This document shows positions 36,503 through 45,312 of a DNA stretch of 64,000 bases, piece after piece. The stretch comes from Polyangium mundeleinium. GTDB taxonomy: Bacteria > Myxococcota_A > Polyangia > Polyangiales > Polyangiaceae. The notes under the pieces were generated by a model, which searched no databases, had not been told where the DNA came from, and saw only the letters and a list, made by a program, of their open reading frames with translations. Position 1 is the stretch's first letter; each line of letters begins with the position of its first letter. The stretch covers positions 3,088,501-3,152,500 of the forward strand of contig NZ_JAQNDO010000001.1 of the NCBI RefSeq assembly GCF_028369105.1, read 5' to 3'. Both the position numbers and the translations under genes were made by a program.

Positions 36503-36973
36503 ATGGCGAAGCCTCGGGTACTCACGATCTCGGAGAAGGCAACCGCGCTTGCGTCGGCTGCGCTCCGCCACGTCCGCGACGCGGAGCACCTGCTTGGATG
36601 CTCGGAGGGGTACTCGTCGCCGGACCAGGCGTATCACCTCGCCGGGTTCGGGCCCGAGTGCGCGCGCAAGGCGACGATCGCGGAGCGGTGGCTCGATCAA
36701 GCGATAGGGCACGGCACGACGGAGCGGACGGATGAACTCCTCGCGTTCGCGGCCTCGATCGACCCTGTCGCGCATCGGTACGAGATCCTCGAACTACGGG
36801 CTCGCTGCCCGGAACTCGTGAAGTGGACTGTCGACGTGCGATACGAGAGGACGAGCACGCGCTCAGCCGAGCAGGCGGAAAAGGCATGCGAGGAAGCGCG
36901 AGAGATCGTCGATGCCATTGTGCTGGCGATGTGGGCCGACGGCCGTCTGGATGATGGGGAGGTGCTCTGGTGA
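36503..36973 (+). CDS. HEPN-like helical protein, gene 1 of a candidate conflict operon
   Basis: 156 aa, no signal. ALRHVRDAEHLLG and AYHLAGFGPECARKATIAERWLDQAIGH have the helix pattern and the A-x-x-L-A-G-x-x-x-E-C-x-x-K-A signature of HEPN/nucleotidyltransferase-binding-like domains. I do not see the R-x4-6-H ribonuclease motif in its usual last-helix position, so RNase activity is doubtful; it may be an inactive or adaptor HEPN. GAGGAG lies 7-8 nt before the ATG. The last bases overlap the next gene's GTG by 4 nt. Codons with A or T in third position are commoner than in neighbouring housekeeping genes, by eye. Family call is tentative. Confidence 0.65.
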   Translation: MAKPRVLTISEKATALASAALRHVRDAEHLLGCSEGYSSPDQAYHLAGFGPECARKATIAERWLDQAIGHGTTERTDELLAFAASIDPVAHRYEILELRARCPELVKWTVDVRYERTSTRSAEQAEKACEEAREIVDAIVLAMWADGRLDDGEVLW

Positions 36974-38295
36974 CGTTCGACGACGTGTTGCCCACGCTGG
37001 TCCGTCTCTGTGAAGGCGCGCCAGGATTCGTCGAGTTGAAGCGCTGCTGTGTCGTGCGTGATCTCCGTGGACGCGTGCGGCTCGTGATTGATCCCGATCC
37101 TGCGAAGCCGAAGTTCGACATGAACTCGCTTGAGGCAGCGCTGAACCGGGCGCTTGGCAGCTACTTTGCGCCGCCGATCTGGTCGACCTCGTCGGAGAAG
37201 AAGGATGAAGCGCGGCTCGCTCGGATGATCTTCGGCGACAGTCGCGGAGCGCCCTGGTCGTCGACATACGACGATCCACTCACAGGAGTGATGTCCGTTG
37301 CGACGAAAGCAAACTGGCACAAGTACGAGCGGCGTCTCTCGAAGCAGGAGTGGCTGGAGCCCGCGATAGCACGGCCGCCTTGGGACATCGGGCGAGGCCC
37401 TGGGATCGTCACCTTCTACTCGTTCAAGGGGGGTGTCGGACGAACCACGGCGCTGGTCGCTTGCGCGTGGCAACTCGCGCGGCAAGGCAAGCGCGTCGTC
37501 GTGCTCGATCTCGACCTCGAGGCGCCTGGCGTGGGTGTTCTCCTCGGCGTGAATGCAAAGCGAGGACTCATCGATCTGATCGTGGATCATCTCGCGTCGG
37601 GTGATGTCGACTTGTCGGACGCCGTGGCGGATGCGGCGGCGCTCGACAGGGAGGCTCCGCTCGTCCACGTCGTACCTGCGGGGAGGCTAGGCCCCGGATA
37701 CCTGGAGAAGCTTGCGAGGCTCGATTTCGCGGGGGGACGTCCGGGCGACGATGAGGACCGGAGCATGAGCCCGCTCGAGCACGCGATGCGCGCGATCTTG
37801 ATGAAGCTCAGGAGCTTGCGACCCGACTACGTACTCATCGACGCTCGCGCGGGTCTTCATGATCTCGCTGGGCTCTCGCTCCACAGGTTCGCTCATGTGG
37901 ATGTGCTCTGCGGGCGGGCGAACGAGCAGACGTTTCAGGGGCTCGAACTGTCCTTGGACATGCTCGTACGGCGCAAGGGGTTGAAGAACCTCGAGTGCCT
38001 CGTCGTGCAGACGATGGTGAGCCCTGAGGGGCTTCCTGATGCTGTTGCGGAAGAAGAGGAGTTTCTCGAGCGGAGCTACGACTGGTTTCGGAAACACGTG
38101 TACACCGAGCCGCGGGCGCTCGCGATTGCCAAGGGAGACAAGGGGCCGCATCGTCCGGTCGTGCTGCGCTACGACTCGATGCTCGAACGCTTCGCGACGT
38201 TGACCTCCATCGAGAGGGCGTTCTTCGCGCCATGGTACGAGACGCTCCTCGAGCATGTCCTCGCGTGCCTGAAGCGGCGCGAAGGGGGGAGTTGA
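36970..38295 (+). CDS. KGGVGR-type ParA/MinD-like ATPase, gene 2 of the operon
   Basis: 441 aa, GTG start. Residues ~1-140 are an unrecognised alpha/beta domain. The deviant Walker A is FKGGVGRTTALVACAWQLA at ~153: the signature Lys is kept but the usual P-loop Lys is Arg (KGGVGR instead of KGGVGK). DLDLEAPG and DYVLIDARAGLHDLAG are the switch/Walker B-like parts of MinD/ParA proteins. KGGVGR-variant ATPases are a described family often found in prokaryotic conflict gene clusters. The Arg change may alter hydrolysis. It is translationally coupled at both ends (GTGA with gene 1, TGATG with gene 3). Confidence 0.85.
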   Translation: MTFDDVLPTLVRLCEGAPGFVELKRCCVVRDLRGRVRLVIDPDPAKPKFDMNSLEAALNRALGSYFAPPIWSTSSEKKDEARLARMIFGDSRGAPWSSTYDDPLTGVMSVATKANWHKYERRLSKQEWLEPAIARPPWDIGRGPGIVTFYSFKGGVGRTTALVACAWQLARQGKRVVVLDLDLEAPGVGVLLGVNAKRGLIDLIVDHLASGDVDLSDAVADAAALDREAPLVHVVPAGRLGPGYLEKLARLDFAGGRPGDDEDRSMSPLEHAMRAILMKLRSLRPDYVLIDARAGLHDLAGLSLHRFAHVDVLCGRANEQTFQGLELSLDMLVRRKGLKNLECLVVQTMVSPEGLPDAVAEEEEFLERSYDWFRKHVYTEPRALAIAKGDKGPHRPVVLRYDSMLERFATLTSIERAFFAPWYETLLEHVLACLKRREGGS

Positions 38296-40601
38296 TGGCT
38301 GCCCACGATCGCACGCCTCTCATAGAGGCGTTCGCCACACTCGTACATGCCGACGCTGACACGAAGGACCCGCTACGGACCTTCCTGCCGTTCTGGTTGC
38401 ACGGGCGCGCTCTCAACCCGGATGTCGTGGTCGTGCTCGGGCCGCGTGGGGCCGGCAAGACGGCGCTCTTCAAGCTCGCCACCGACCCACGGACCAGCGG
38501 TCGCATGCGTGCGTTCTTCGAACGCGAGACCATCCCCGATGCGATCTGGTTCGATGCATTCTCTCAGGACGCTCAGGACGCTCCAGGCATCCCGCCGCAC
38601 CCCGAGGTGGGCACGCTGGAGGCGTTCGGGGATTCGGCGAGCGACATCGCGCTCCGTGCATTCTGGGTGGCGCACTTGCTCCGTCGCCTGCGCACACAGG
38701 TACCCGACCTCGAACCTCTTCCTCCTGCACTCGAGTCGATCGTCGCGGCTCCGATCAACGAGCTCGCGGCATGGGTTCCCTCGGCTGAGACGAGCCTGGG
38801 CGCGCTCTTCACGGCGCTCGATGGGCTCGAGCAGGAACTCCGGGGGCGCGGCATCCTGGTGGTGGCTCTCTATGATCACCTCGACCGCGTCGCGCAGTTC
38901 GTCCCCGAGGTTCGCCGTCGCTACGTTCGAGCGCTTCTTTCTCTGTGGCTCTCGCTGTCGAGCCGTTACAAGCAGATCCGCGGCAAGGTCTTTCTCCGCG
39001 ATGATCTGTTCGACGCGGGCGAGCTCGCCTTTGCAGATGCGACGAAGCTCAACAGCCGCTCTGTCTCCCTCACCTGGGACGCCGAGGCGCTCTTTCAGAT
39101 CGTCGCGCGTCATGTGGCCAATGTGCCCGACGCATTCCAAGCCGAGCGCGCGCGTCGCCTGCTCGCGGAGGTGAAGGACCTCGAGTTTCGGGATCGTGGT
39201 GAGTTCGGTTGGGTCCCCGGCGACATGCGTGGACGTGTCTACAAGGCTTTTGTCGCGCGTGTGGCCGGCGTTGGGATCGGTCAGGGCGTGATCCGCATGC
39301 CGACGGTCGACTGGATCCTGGATCGCCTGAAGGACACGCAAGGGCGTATCACCCCGCGGGCGATGCTTTGGTTCTTCGGGTTTGCCGCGGAGCATGCGAA
39401 GACGAGGCGGCCGGGGCGGAGCCAAGCACTCTTCTCGGCCCCGGATCTGGTGGCGTCACTGAAGCGGACCTCGAAGGAGCGCGCGAACGAGATCCTGGAG
39501 GAGTACGGGCTCGTCGCGCGACTCGAGAACCTGCGCGGCAAGGAGATCCCACTCACGCGAGACGAGGTGATCACGGCGCTCGGCAAGCGGCGTTCGATCG
39601 AGCCTGAGGGCATCCCGGAGCAAGGGGAGCCGGTCCTGCGGGAGATGGTACGGATCGGGGTGTTGCGGGAGGCGGAGGACGGGAGGATCGATGTGCCGGA
39701 CATCTACCGGTACGGATTCGACATCACGCCGGATTACGCGACTGCGTGGAAGGACCTGCTGCGCGGAGACGAGCAGGCGGCGAGGGCGCAGTTCGTGCGG
39801 GAAGCTCCGCTTTTCGGGGACATTCTGCGTGGCCTCGATATCCGGTGGCACTCGCTCGTGCAGGAGGAGATCGAACGGGGCGACTACGAGGCTGCGCGGA
39901 CCAAGTGTGAGAGAGCGATGGCTGCCGCGCAGAGCGCGCGCGATTTGCAGGCTGAGCTTACCCTTTGGAAGCAACTCGGGCACATCAGCGGCACGTATAC
40001 GAACGATTATATGCGCGCCAAGGATGAGTATGCGCATGCGCTCGAGATCGCGCGTCGTCTCCACGATTCCGTGCAGGAGGGGTGGACATCTTTGTTCGTC
40101 GCGTTCAATGCGCTCTCGAGCGGAGAGCTGGGCGAGGCCATGGGGGTGTTTGCAGGGGCGTTGTCGGGCTTCAAGGACCTCGATGACGCGGAGGGGCTTT
40201 GGTTTGCATACATCGGCATGTCGCGCGTTTATCGCGCCAGCGGCATGCTCGACGGTGGAATGCAGGCTTGTGTCGAGGGACTCCGCATCGCGATCCGTGC
40301 TCGTCTGCCGTCGCGAGAACAGAACGCGTGGAGAGAAATATCAGCCATCGCCGAGCAGACTGGCCGCGTGGATGCTGCAATCCTGAGCATGGCCGTGGCT
40401 GCGCACCTGAACCAACGGGTTGGCGATCAAGCCAATGTCGACCTAACTGCCTACATCGACGACCTCGGCCTCCGCGCCGGCCTCACTCCCACCCGCGTTG
40501 CCGCCCTCCGCCAGGAGGCCCTCGACGCCTACGCCCGTGACAAGGGCCACTCCCTCCTCGTCGCCGCCTTCCCCGAAGTCACCATCCCTCCCTTCGACTG
40601 A
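38295..40601 (+). CDS. P-loop ATPase with C-terminal TPRs, gene 3 of the operon
   Basis: 768 aa. Walker A VVVLGPRGAGKTALFKLA at ~48-60; Walker B-like ILVVALYDHLDRV at ~195-205; KVFLRDDLFD fits a sensor. The next ~200 residues are helical (winged-helix-like); residues ~500-720 are TPR-like repeats (GDYEAARTKCERAMAAAQSARDLQAELTLWKQLGHISG in pattern). The layout recalls STAND or Sll1717-type ATPases, in which TPRs sense a ligand and the ATPase oligomerises. No effector domain such as nuclease, TIR or protease is fused, so the output might be the HEPN-like gene. It starts by TGATG coupling. The last 300 nt are followed by 43-bp tandem repeats. Confidence 0.8.
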   Translation: MAAHDRTPLIEAFATLVHADADTKDPLRTFLPFWLHGRALNPDVVVVLGPRGAGKTALFKLATDPRTSGRMRAFFERETIPDAIWFDAFSQDAQDAPGIPPHPEVGTLEAFGDSASDIALRAFWVAHLLRRLRTQVPDLEPLPPALESIVAAPINELAAWVPSAETSLGALFTALDGLEQELRGRGILVVALYDHLDRVAQFVPEVRRRYVRALLSLWLSLSSRYKQIRGKVFLRDDLFDAGELAFADATKLNSRSVSLTWDAEALFQIVARHVANVPDAFQAERARRLLAEVKDLEFRDRGEFGWVPGDMRGRVYKAFVARVAGVGIGQGVIRMPTVDWILDRLKDTQGRITPRAMLWFFGFAAEHAKTRRPGRSQALFSAPDLVASLKRTSKERANEILEEYGLVARLENLRGKEIPLTRDEVITALGKRRSIEPEGIPEQGEPVLREMVRIGVLREAEDGRIDVPDIYRYGFDITPDYATAWKDLLRGDEQAARAQFVREAPLFGDILRGLDIRWHSLVQEEIERGDYEAARTKCERAMAAAQSARDLQAELTLWKQLGHISGTYTNDYMRAKDEYAHALEIARRLHDSVQEGWTSLFVAFNALSSGELGEAMGVFAGALSGFKDLDDAEGLWFAYIGMSRVYRASGMLDGGMQACVEGLRIAIRARLPSREQNAWREISAIAEQTGRVDAAILSMAVAAHLNQRVGDQANVDLTAYIDDLGLRAGLTPTRVAALRQEALDAYARDKGHSLLVAAFPEVTIPPFD

Positions 40602-40942
40602 GCCTTCAGCCGCAGGAAACCGACGACCGAGGGGGTTGGAACGCCGCGACCCCCGCGCGTCACGTGGACCAGCGGGTGTCGCCACGCGTCGACCCCCGTG
40701 CGTCACGTGGACCAGCGGGTGTCGCCACGCGTCGACCCCCACGTGCAACGATGACCGGCGGGTGTCGCCACGCGTCGACCCCCACGCGCAACGATGACCG
40801 GTGGGTGTCGCCACGCGTCGACCCCCACGCGTCACGTTGATCAGCGGGTGTCGCCACGCGTCGACCCCCACGCGTCACGTTGACCGGCGGGTGCCGCCAC
40901 GCATCAACCCCTCGGTCACACATGACGAGGAACGCCTCGGAA
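40602..40942. other. Gap between conflict operon and small protein gene
   Basis: 341 bp, almost entirely the tandem array; no gene is supported. Confidence 0.7.
40629..40929. repeat. 43-bp tandem repeat array, about seven copies
   Basis: Copies start at 40672, 40715, 40758, 40801, 40844 and 40887, exactly 43 bp apart, with a degenerate first copy from 40629. Core is GCGGGTGTCGCCACGCGTCG followed by ACCCCCACGCGTCACGTTGA. The 43-bp period is not a multiple of three, which argues against a coding repeat. Outer copies are more divergent, a usual sign of tandem amplification. Confidence 0.9.
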
Positions 40943-41161
40943 TCAACGACCTTGGGGTGCTGCACGGAACCTCGCTGCCAGGCGTGCGAGTGAAGCGCCT
41001 GCGCGCAGCCGCTCCCGCAACGTTCGGCCGAGCGCGAGCTGGATCAGCGATCGATCGACCTCGCCCGCTGCTTCGAGGATCTCCGGGTCGAGGGACCAGG
41101 ACACGAACTCCTCCTTGTCGGAGGACCGTTCGTCTGCTCGATCCGCGGGCCGCGACTGCAT
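40943..41161 (-). CDS. Small unknown protein
   Basis: 72 aa (MQSRPADRADERSSDKEE then FVSWSLDPEILEAAGEVDRS and a basic helical end with LGRTLRERLRAGASLARLAARF). Frame and codon use look real, and the helix is amphipathic. I do not recognise the family. A longer frame to 41200 has a hydrophobic N-terminus but no ribosome site. Uncertain. Confidence 0.5.
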   Translation of the reverse strand: MQSRPADRADERSSDKEEFVSWSLDPEILEAAGEVDRSLIQLALGRTLRERLRAGASLARLAARFRAAPQGR

Positions 41162-41242
41162 CACAAAGACGAGTTTACCAAACGCCGCGCCGGATGGCAC
41201 TGCGGCGCGGAAACGCTCGCAGCGTCCGTTTGCTCCGGCCCC

Positions 41243-42886
41243 TCACGGATGAATGAACACCACCGTCCCCGTGAGGCTCCGCGCCGCTCCGTGCCATCCA
41301 TGCGGCACTTGGGGCTCCGTCCAGTGGAACAGCCTCCGCGCGTCTTCCGGCGCGAGGTTCACGCAGCCGTGGCTCTTCGGCTGGCCGAAGCGGTCGTGCC
41401 AGTAGGCGCCGTGCAGCGCGTAGCCGTCCTGGAAGTACTGCACGTACGGCACGTCGCGTAGCTCGAACTCCTCGCCCACCGCGTCCGAGTCCATCGTCAC
41501 GCTCACGTGTTTCGTATGGATCCGGAAGATCCCTCGCTTCGTCGACTTGCTCGTCTCCGGATCCTCGAGCCCGCTCTCCCCACTCGACACCACCGTCGCG
41601 AACACCGCCTTCGTCCCCTCGTAGGCGACGAGCACCTGCTTCGTGATGTTGATGTCGAGCCACTTCTCGCCGTTCTTCCCCCACGCCGGCATCTTCTTCG
41701 CCGGATCCACGCGGCCCGCGTGACGGTCGTCGATCCAGCCGCCGTCCTTCATCTCGTAGTGCAAGACGCCGCCCACGAACTTCTGCTTGCCCGTTAGCCC
41801 CACCGCCGCGCGGTACGGGACCTCCCCGTTCGCGACGAGCTTGTTCTTCCCTTCATCCCACACCCAGCGCTTCGCCCCAGGCCTGCGTACCAGCGCGAAC
41901 GGGAAGTCGACGTCCTTGCCGATCTCGTAGCCGTGGAAGTCGCTGCCGCGGATCGGACGGAACCGATCCGCAGGCATCACCCGCAGATCCGTCGACACGT
42001 TGTAGCGTCGCCCCTCGTGCAAGAACGTCTCCACGAAGGCCACCCCGTTGCGCCGCTCGACCTGGCCGATCTTCACGAGATCGTTCGTCTTCAAAAGACC
42101 CGACAGGTTCGGCACGCGGCCGCCGTCCTTCAGGAAGAACGGGATGTCCTCGTCCGTGAGCTTCTGCTCCATCGCGTCGAGCGCGGGCGGGGAGGGCGAA
42201 GACTTCCACTTCATCCACACGTCGAGCCCGTACGTCGCGCCGCTCTCCTTGTCCTTCTCCCACTTCGCGATGTGCTTCTTCAGTCCAGGCTCGTGCGCCT
42301 TCAGGTCCTCGGCCGTGGGGATGCGCGCGTAGACCGGGCCGCCGCGCGTCACGATGCCGTACATGTACGGGAGCTTCTGCGTGATGTCGGGGCGCCGCGT
42401 CGCGGCCTTCACGATCGGGTGGTTCAGATCGATCGTGGCGTCGGGGCCCACGCAGACGTAGCCGTACGGCTTGATCTTGCGCCATCCGTCCTTGCAGCCG
42501 GCCGTCCCCGCGATCTCGGGATCCATCTCGACGATCGCGCCGGCGCGAAGGAAGCCGACACGCGCCGCCTTGGGATCCGGCTTCGCCACGACGTCGGTGC
42601 GCATCGCGATGCTCGCGAGCCGCGGCGCGTTCTCCGGGATCGGAGGGGGCAGGTGCGCGATGCCCGCGAGATCGACGAGCAAGGGCCCGCTCGGTTCAGG
42701 GGGAGGCGCGTCCGCGTCCGCCGCGTCCGCGGAAGCTGCGCCGTCCGTGTCGGCTTTCGGATTCGTGGCGGCGCCGGCTTCGGAGACCGCGTCGGCGACG
42801 AGGCCCGGGGCCGGTCCTGGTTTCTCGCGGCAGCCGCCGAGGCTCGCCGCCGTGAGGACGAACAGCGCGTAGCAGTGGCGTCGCAT
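41243..42886 (-). CDS. L,D-transpeptidase lipoprotein (YkuD domain)
   Basis: 547 aa. Signal MRRHCYALFVLTAASLGGC ends in lipobox LGGC, followed by a low-complexity Ala/Asp/Pro linker. Residues ~410-540 contain the YkuD signature YALHGAYWHDRFGQPKSHGCVNL with His and Cys of the H-x-x-x-x-S-H-G-C active site. The middle part has an SH3-like stretch (MRTDVVAKPDPKAARVGFLRAGAIVEMD). It cross-links peptidoglycan (3-3 or lipoprotein attachment) in the periplasm. The active Cys is present, so it should be functional. Confidence 0.92.
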   Translation of the reverse strand: MRRHCYALFVLTAASLGGCREKPGPAPGLVADAVSEAGAATNPKADTDGAASADAADADAPPPEPSGPLLVDLAGIAHLPPPIPENAPRLASIAMRTDVVAKPDPKAARVGFLRAGAIVEMDPEIAGTAGCKDGWRKIKPYGYVCVGPDATIDLNHPIVKAATRRPDITQKLPYMYGIVTRGGPVYARIPTAEDLKAHEPGLKKHIAKWEKDKESGATYGLDVWMKWKSSPSPPALDAMEQKLTDEDIPFFLKDGGRVPNLSGLLKTNDLVKIGQVERRNGVAFVETFLHEGRRYNVSTDLRVMPADRFRPIRGSDFHGYEIGKDVDFPFALVRRPGAKRWVWDEGKNKLVANGEVPYRAAVGLTGKQKFVGGVLHYEMKDGGWIDDRHAGRVDPAKKMPAWGKNGEKWLDINITKQVLVAYEGTKAVFATVVSSGESGLEDPETSKSTKRGIFRIHTKHVSVTMDSDAVGEEFELRDVPYVQYFQDGYALHGAYWHDRFGQPKSHGCVNLAPEDARRLFHWTEPQVPHGWHGAARSLTGTVVFIHP

Positions 42887-43035
42887 GACGTGAGGCCCGT
42901 TAGCGCATGCCAGGGCGACGATGTCCAGTTTTCCGCAGGCCCCTCGCGTCGCCGTCGGCGCTCGACGCTTCCACCTTGCTCCCTTCGTCGAGTTGCACCG
43001 CCCACAAGCCCACCCTATGAAAATCGAGAGGGGAA

Positions 43036-45246
43036 GTGGCGAAGGCAGACGGAGAGCTCGGTCGTCCCGTGACCAACAGCGCGGCGCCGCTCGAAAGCAC
43101 AGCTTCGTTCCTCGACTCGATCGTCGAGAACCTCCCTCACATGATCTTCGTGAAGGACGCGGCCGAGCTCCGCTTCGTCCTTTTCAACAAAGCAGGCGAG
43201 GACCTGCTCGGGCTGCACCGCGAAGCCATCCTCGGCAAAAACGACGACGACTTGTTCCCCCGAGAACAGGCGATGTTCTTCGTGGCCAAGGACCGCGAGG
43301 TGCTCTCGGGCAACTGCCTCGTCGACATCACCGAGGAGCCCATCCAGACGCGGCACGGTCTGCGCGTCCTGCATACGAAGAAGATCCCCATCGTCGACCA
43401 CGCGGGGCAGCCGCGTTTTTTGCTCGGCATCTCCGAGGACATCACGGAGCGAAAGCTGCTCGAAGAGCGAATCCGCCGCGCCGACGAGCGGCAGCGGGTC
43501 CTCGCGCAGACGACCGCGCCCCTCGCGCCCGCCGGTGGGGATCCGCTGCCCGCGGCCGCGCGCTTGGCCCTGCCCGTCGGCGGCGACGGTTGCATGTTCC
43601 TCATCGATCCGACGAGCGGCGCGCCCCGCGCCGTCGTCGCGCACGTGGACGCCGCACGGGAAGAGCGCTGGCGGCAGCTCGTCGAGACCTCGAACCTCAT
43701 CGAGCGCTTCTCGGCGTCGGCCCGCGCCGTGCTCGAAGCAGGACAGCCGCTCGTGCTGAACGAGATCGACCACGCGACGCTCGCCTCGTTCACGACGGAC
43801 ACGAGGGCCGCCTTCGAGCTTGCCGCGCTCGGGCCCCACGCGCTCCTGCTCGTCTCGCTGCGCGGGCGTGATCAGCGGCTCGGCACGCTCGTGTTCTTGC
43901 GTGACGTGACCGAGCGCGCCTTCGACGAGGACGACCGCGCTTTCGCCGAGCGGTTCGCGCAGCGCCTGGCCGGGGACCTCGACAATACGCGTCTCTACCG
44001 GGAGCTCGAGCGAGCCGAGGCGGCGCAGCGTTTCCTCGGCGAGGTAGCCGAGCGCCTCGCTGGCTCGCTCGACTTCGACGAGCTCGTCGGCCTCGTCCCG
44101 CGCCTCACCCTCCCGTTCCTCGCCGACTGGTGCGTGATGTACCTGCTGGAAGAAGACGGGCAGATGCGACGCTTCTCGGTGGCCCACGTGGATCCGTCGC
44201 GGGATGCGCTGCTCGTCGAATCGGTGGGTCGGTACGCCCCGGGGAGCAAGCAGCCAGGCCTGGAGCCCGCGAGCACGCTGGTGCCGATCTTGAACCCCGT
44301 GGTCGACGATGCCCTGCTCGATCGCGTCTGCGTGGACGCCGATCACAAGGACCTCGTTCACCGCATCGGAATCACGACAGCGATGGCCGTGCCCGTGCGC
44401 GCCCGCGGGCGTGTGCTCGGCAGCATCAGCTTCGGGCGCGGCAGCGGAGGATCTCCCTACCAGAGCCACGATCTGACGCTGGCGATCGCGCTCGCCGATC
44501 GCGTGGGCATCGCGCTGGACAACGCGCGCCTCTACCAGGAAGCCCAAGCCGCGCTCCGGGCGCGCGACGAGTTCCTCTCGATCGCCTCGCACGAGCTGCG
44601 GACGCCGCTCACGACAGCGTGCCTCTCGGTCGATCTGCTCGCGCGCGGGTTGCAGAACGGGGGGAAACCCAGCGCGACCATCGCGCGTGCCTTCGGCACG
44701 CAAAAGCAGCTCGCGCGCTTGAAGCGCCTCGTCGACGGCCTGCTCGACGTCTCGCGGATCGCCGCGGGGAAGCTCGTCCTCGAGCTCGGGGAGATCGATC
44801 TCTGCGCGTTGTGTACCGAGCTCGTGGAGCGCTTCACCGAGGAAGCGCAACGCGTGGGCAGCGAGGTGCACCTGCACGTGCGCTGCGCCCGCCAGATCCA
44901 CGGCGACGCGATGCGGATCGAGCAAGTGCTGACGAACCTCCTCACGAACGCGCTGCGCTACGCGGCCCCAGCCCCGGTCCACGTGCAGGTCGAGGTCGCG
45001 GAGAACGGCGCGCTCCTCTCGGTGCGGGACGAGGGCAAGGGCATCGCCCCCGAGGATCTCGCGCGGATCTTCGACCGCTTCGAGCGCGGCGCGACGTCGA
45101 GCGCCCACGGAGGCCTCGGGCTCGGCCTGTACATCGCGCGCCAGATCTGCGAGGCCCACGGCGGCACGATCCGCGCGCTCAGCGAGCCCGGCCGCGGCGC
45201 CGAGTTCGTGGTCGAGTTGCCGCTTTCGCCGCCGTTGTGTTTGTGA
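43036..45246 (+). CDS. Hybrid-input sensor histidine kinase (PAS-GAF-GAF-HisKA-HATPase)
   Basis: 736 aa, GTG start. PAS with PAC-like end at ~25-145, two GAF-like domains at ~165-325 and ~345-505, H box FLSIASHELRTPLTTA with phospho-His519, then N box NLLTNALRYA, G1 DEGKGIAPEDLARIFDRFERG and G2 GGLGLGLYIARQICEAHGG. No transmembrane helix, so it senses cytoplasmic signals. No response regulator gene is adjacent, so its partner is unknown. It is divergent from the transpeptidase gene with 149 nt between. Confidence 0.95.
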   Translation: MAKADGELGRPVTNSAAPLESTASFLDSIVENLPHMIFVKDAAELRFVLFNKAGEDLLGLHREAILGKNDDDLFPREQAMFFVAKDREVLSGNCLVDITEEPIQTRHGLRVLHTKKIPIVDHAGQPRFLLGISEDITERKLLEERIRRADERQRVLAQTTAPLAPAGGDPLPAAARLALPVGGDGCMFLIDPTSGAPRAVVAHVDAAREERWRQLVETSNLIERFSASARAVLEAGQPLVLNEIDHATLASFTTDTRAAFELAALGPHALLLVSLRGRDQRLGTLVFLRDVTERAFDEDDRAFAERFAQRLAGDLDNTRLYRELERAEAAQRFLGEVAERLAGSLDFDELVGLVPRLTLPFLADWCVMYLLEEDGQMRRFSVAHVDPSRDALLVESVGRYAPGSKQPGLEPASTLVPILNPVVDDALLDRVCVDADHKDLVHRIGITTAMAVPVRARGRVLGSISFGRGSGGSPYQSHDLTLAIALADRVGIALDNARLYQEAQAALRARDEFLSIASHELRTPLTTACLSVDLLARGLQNGGKPSATIARAFGTQKQLARLKRLVDGLLDVSRIAAGKLVLELGEIDLCALCTELVERFTEEAQRVGSEVHLHVRCARQIHGDAMRIEQVLTNLLTNALRYAAPAPVHVQVEVAENGALLSVRDEGKGIAPEDLARIFDRFERGATSSAHGGLGLGLYIARQICEAHGGTIRALSEPGRGAEFVVELPLSPPLCL

Positions 45247-45259
45247 AGGCGGCGCGGAG

Positions 45260-45290
45260 CTGGGGCTTTGCCCCCAACGGGGTCCGGGGC
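45260..45290. repeat. Decayed family A hairpin relative
   Basis: GGGGCTTTGCCCC at 45263-45275 followed by GGGGTCCGGGGC resembles the last stems of the repeats at 32.3-32.6 kb. It may act as terminator for the kinase gene. Confidence 0.45.
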
Positions 45291-45312
45291 AGGTGAAAAG
45301 AAGCCCCTTGGG

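Noticed and set aside
36503..36973. Canonical HEPN ribonuclease motif
   Set aside because: RHVRDAEH near the N-terminus has R and H at some spacing, but not in the last helix where the catalytic R-x4-6-H lies.
40629..40929. CRISPR array
   Set aside because: Units follow each other without spacers and no Cas genes are near; it is a plain tandem repeat.
40443..40965. Arg/Gly/Asp/Thr-rich reading frames across the 43-bp repeats
   Set aside because: They are by-products of a repeat whose length is not a multiple of three; frame usage rotates between copies.
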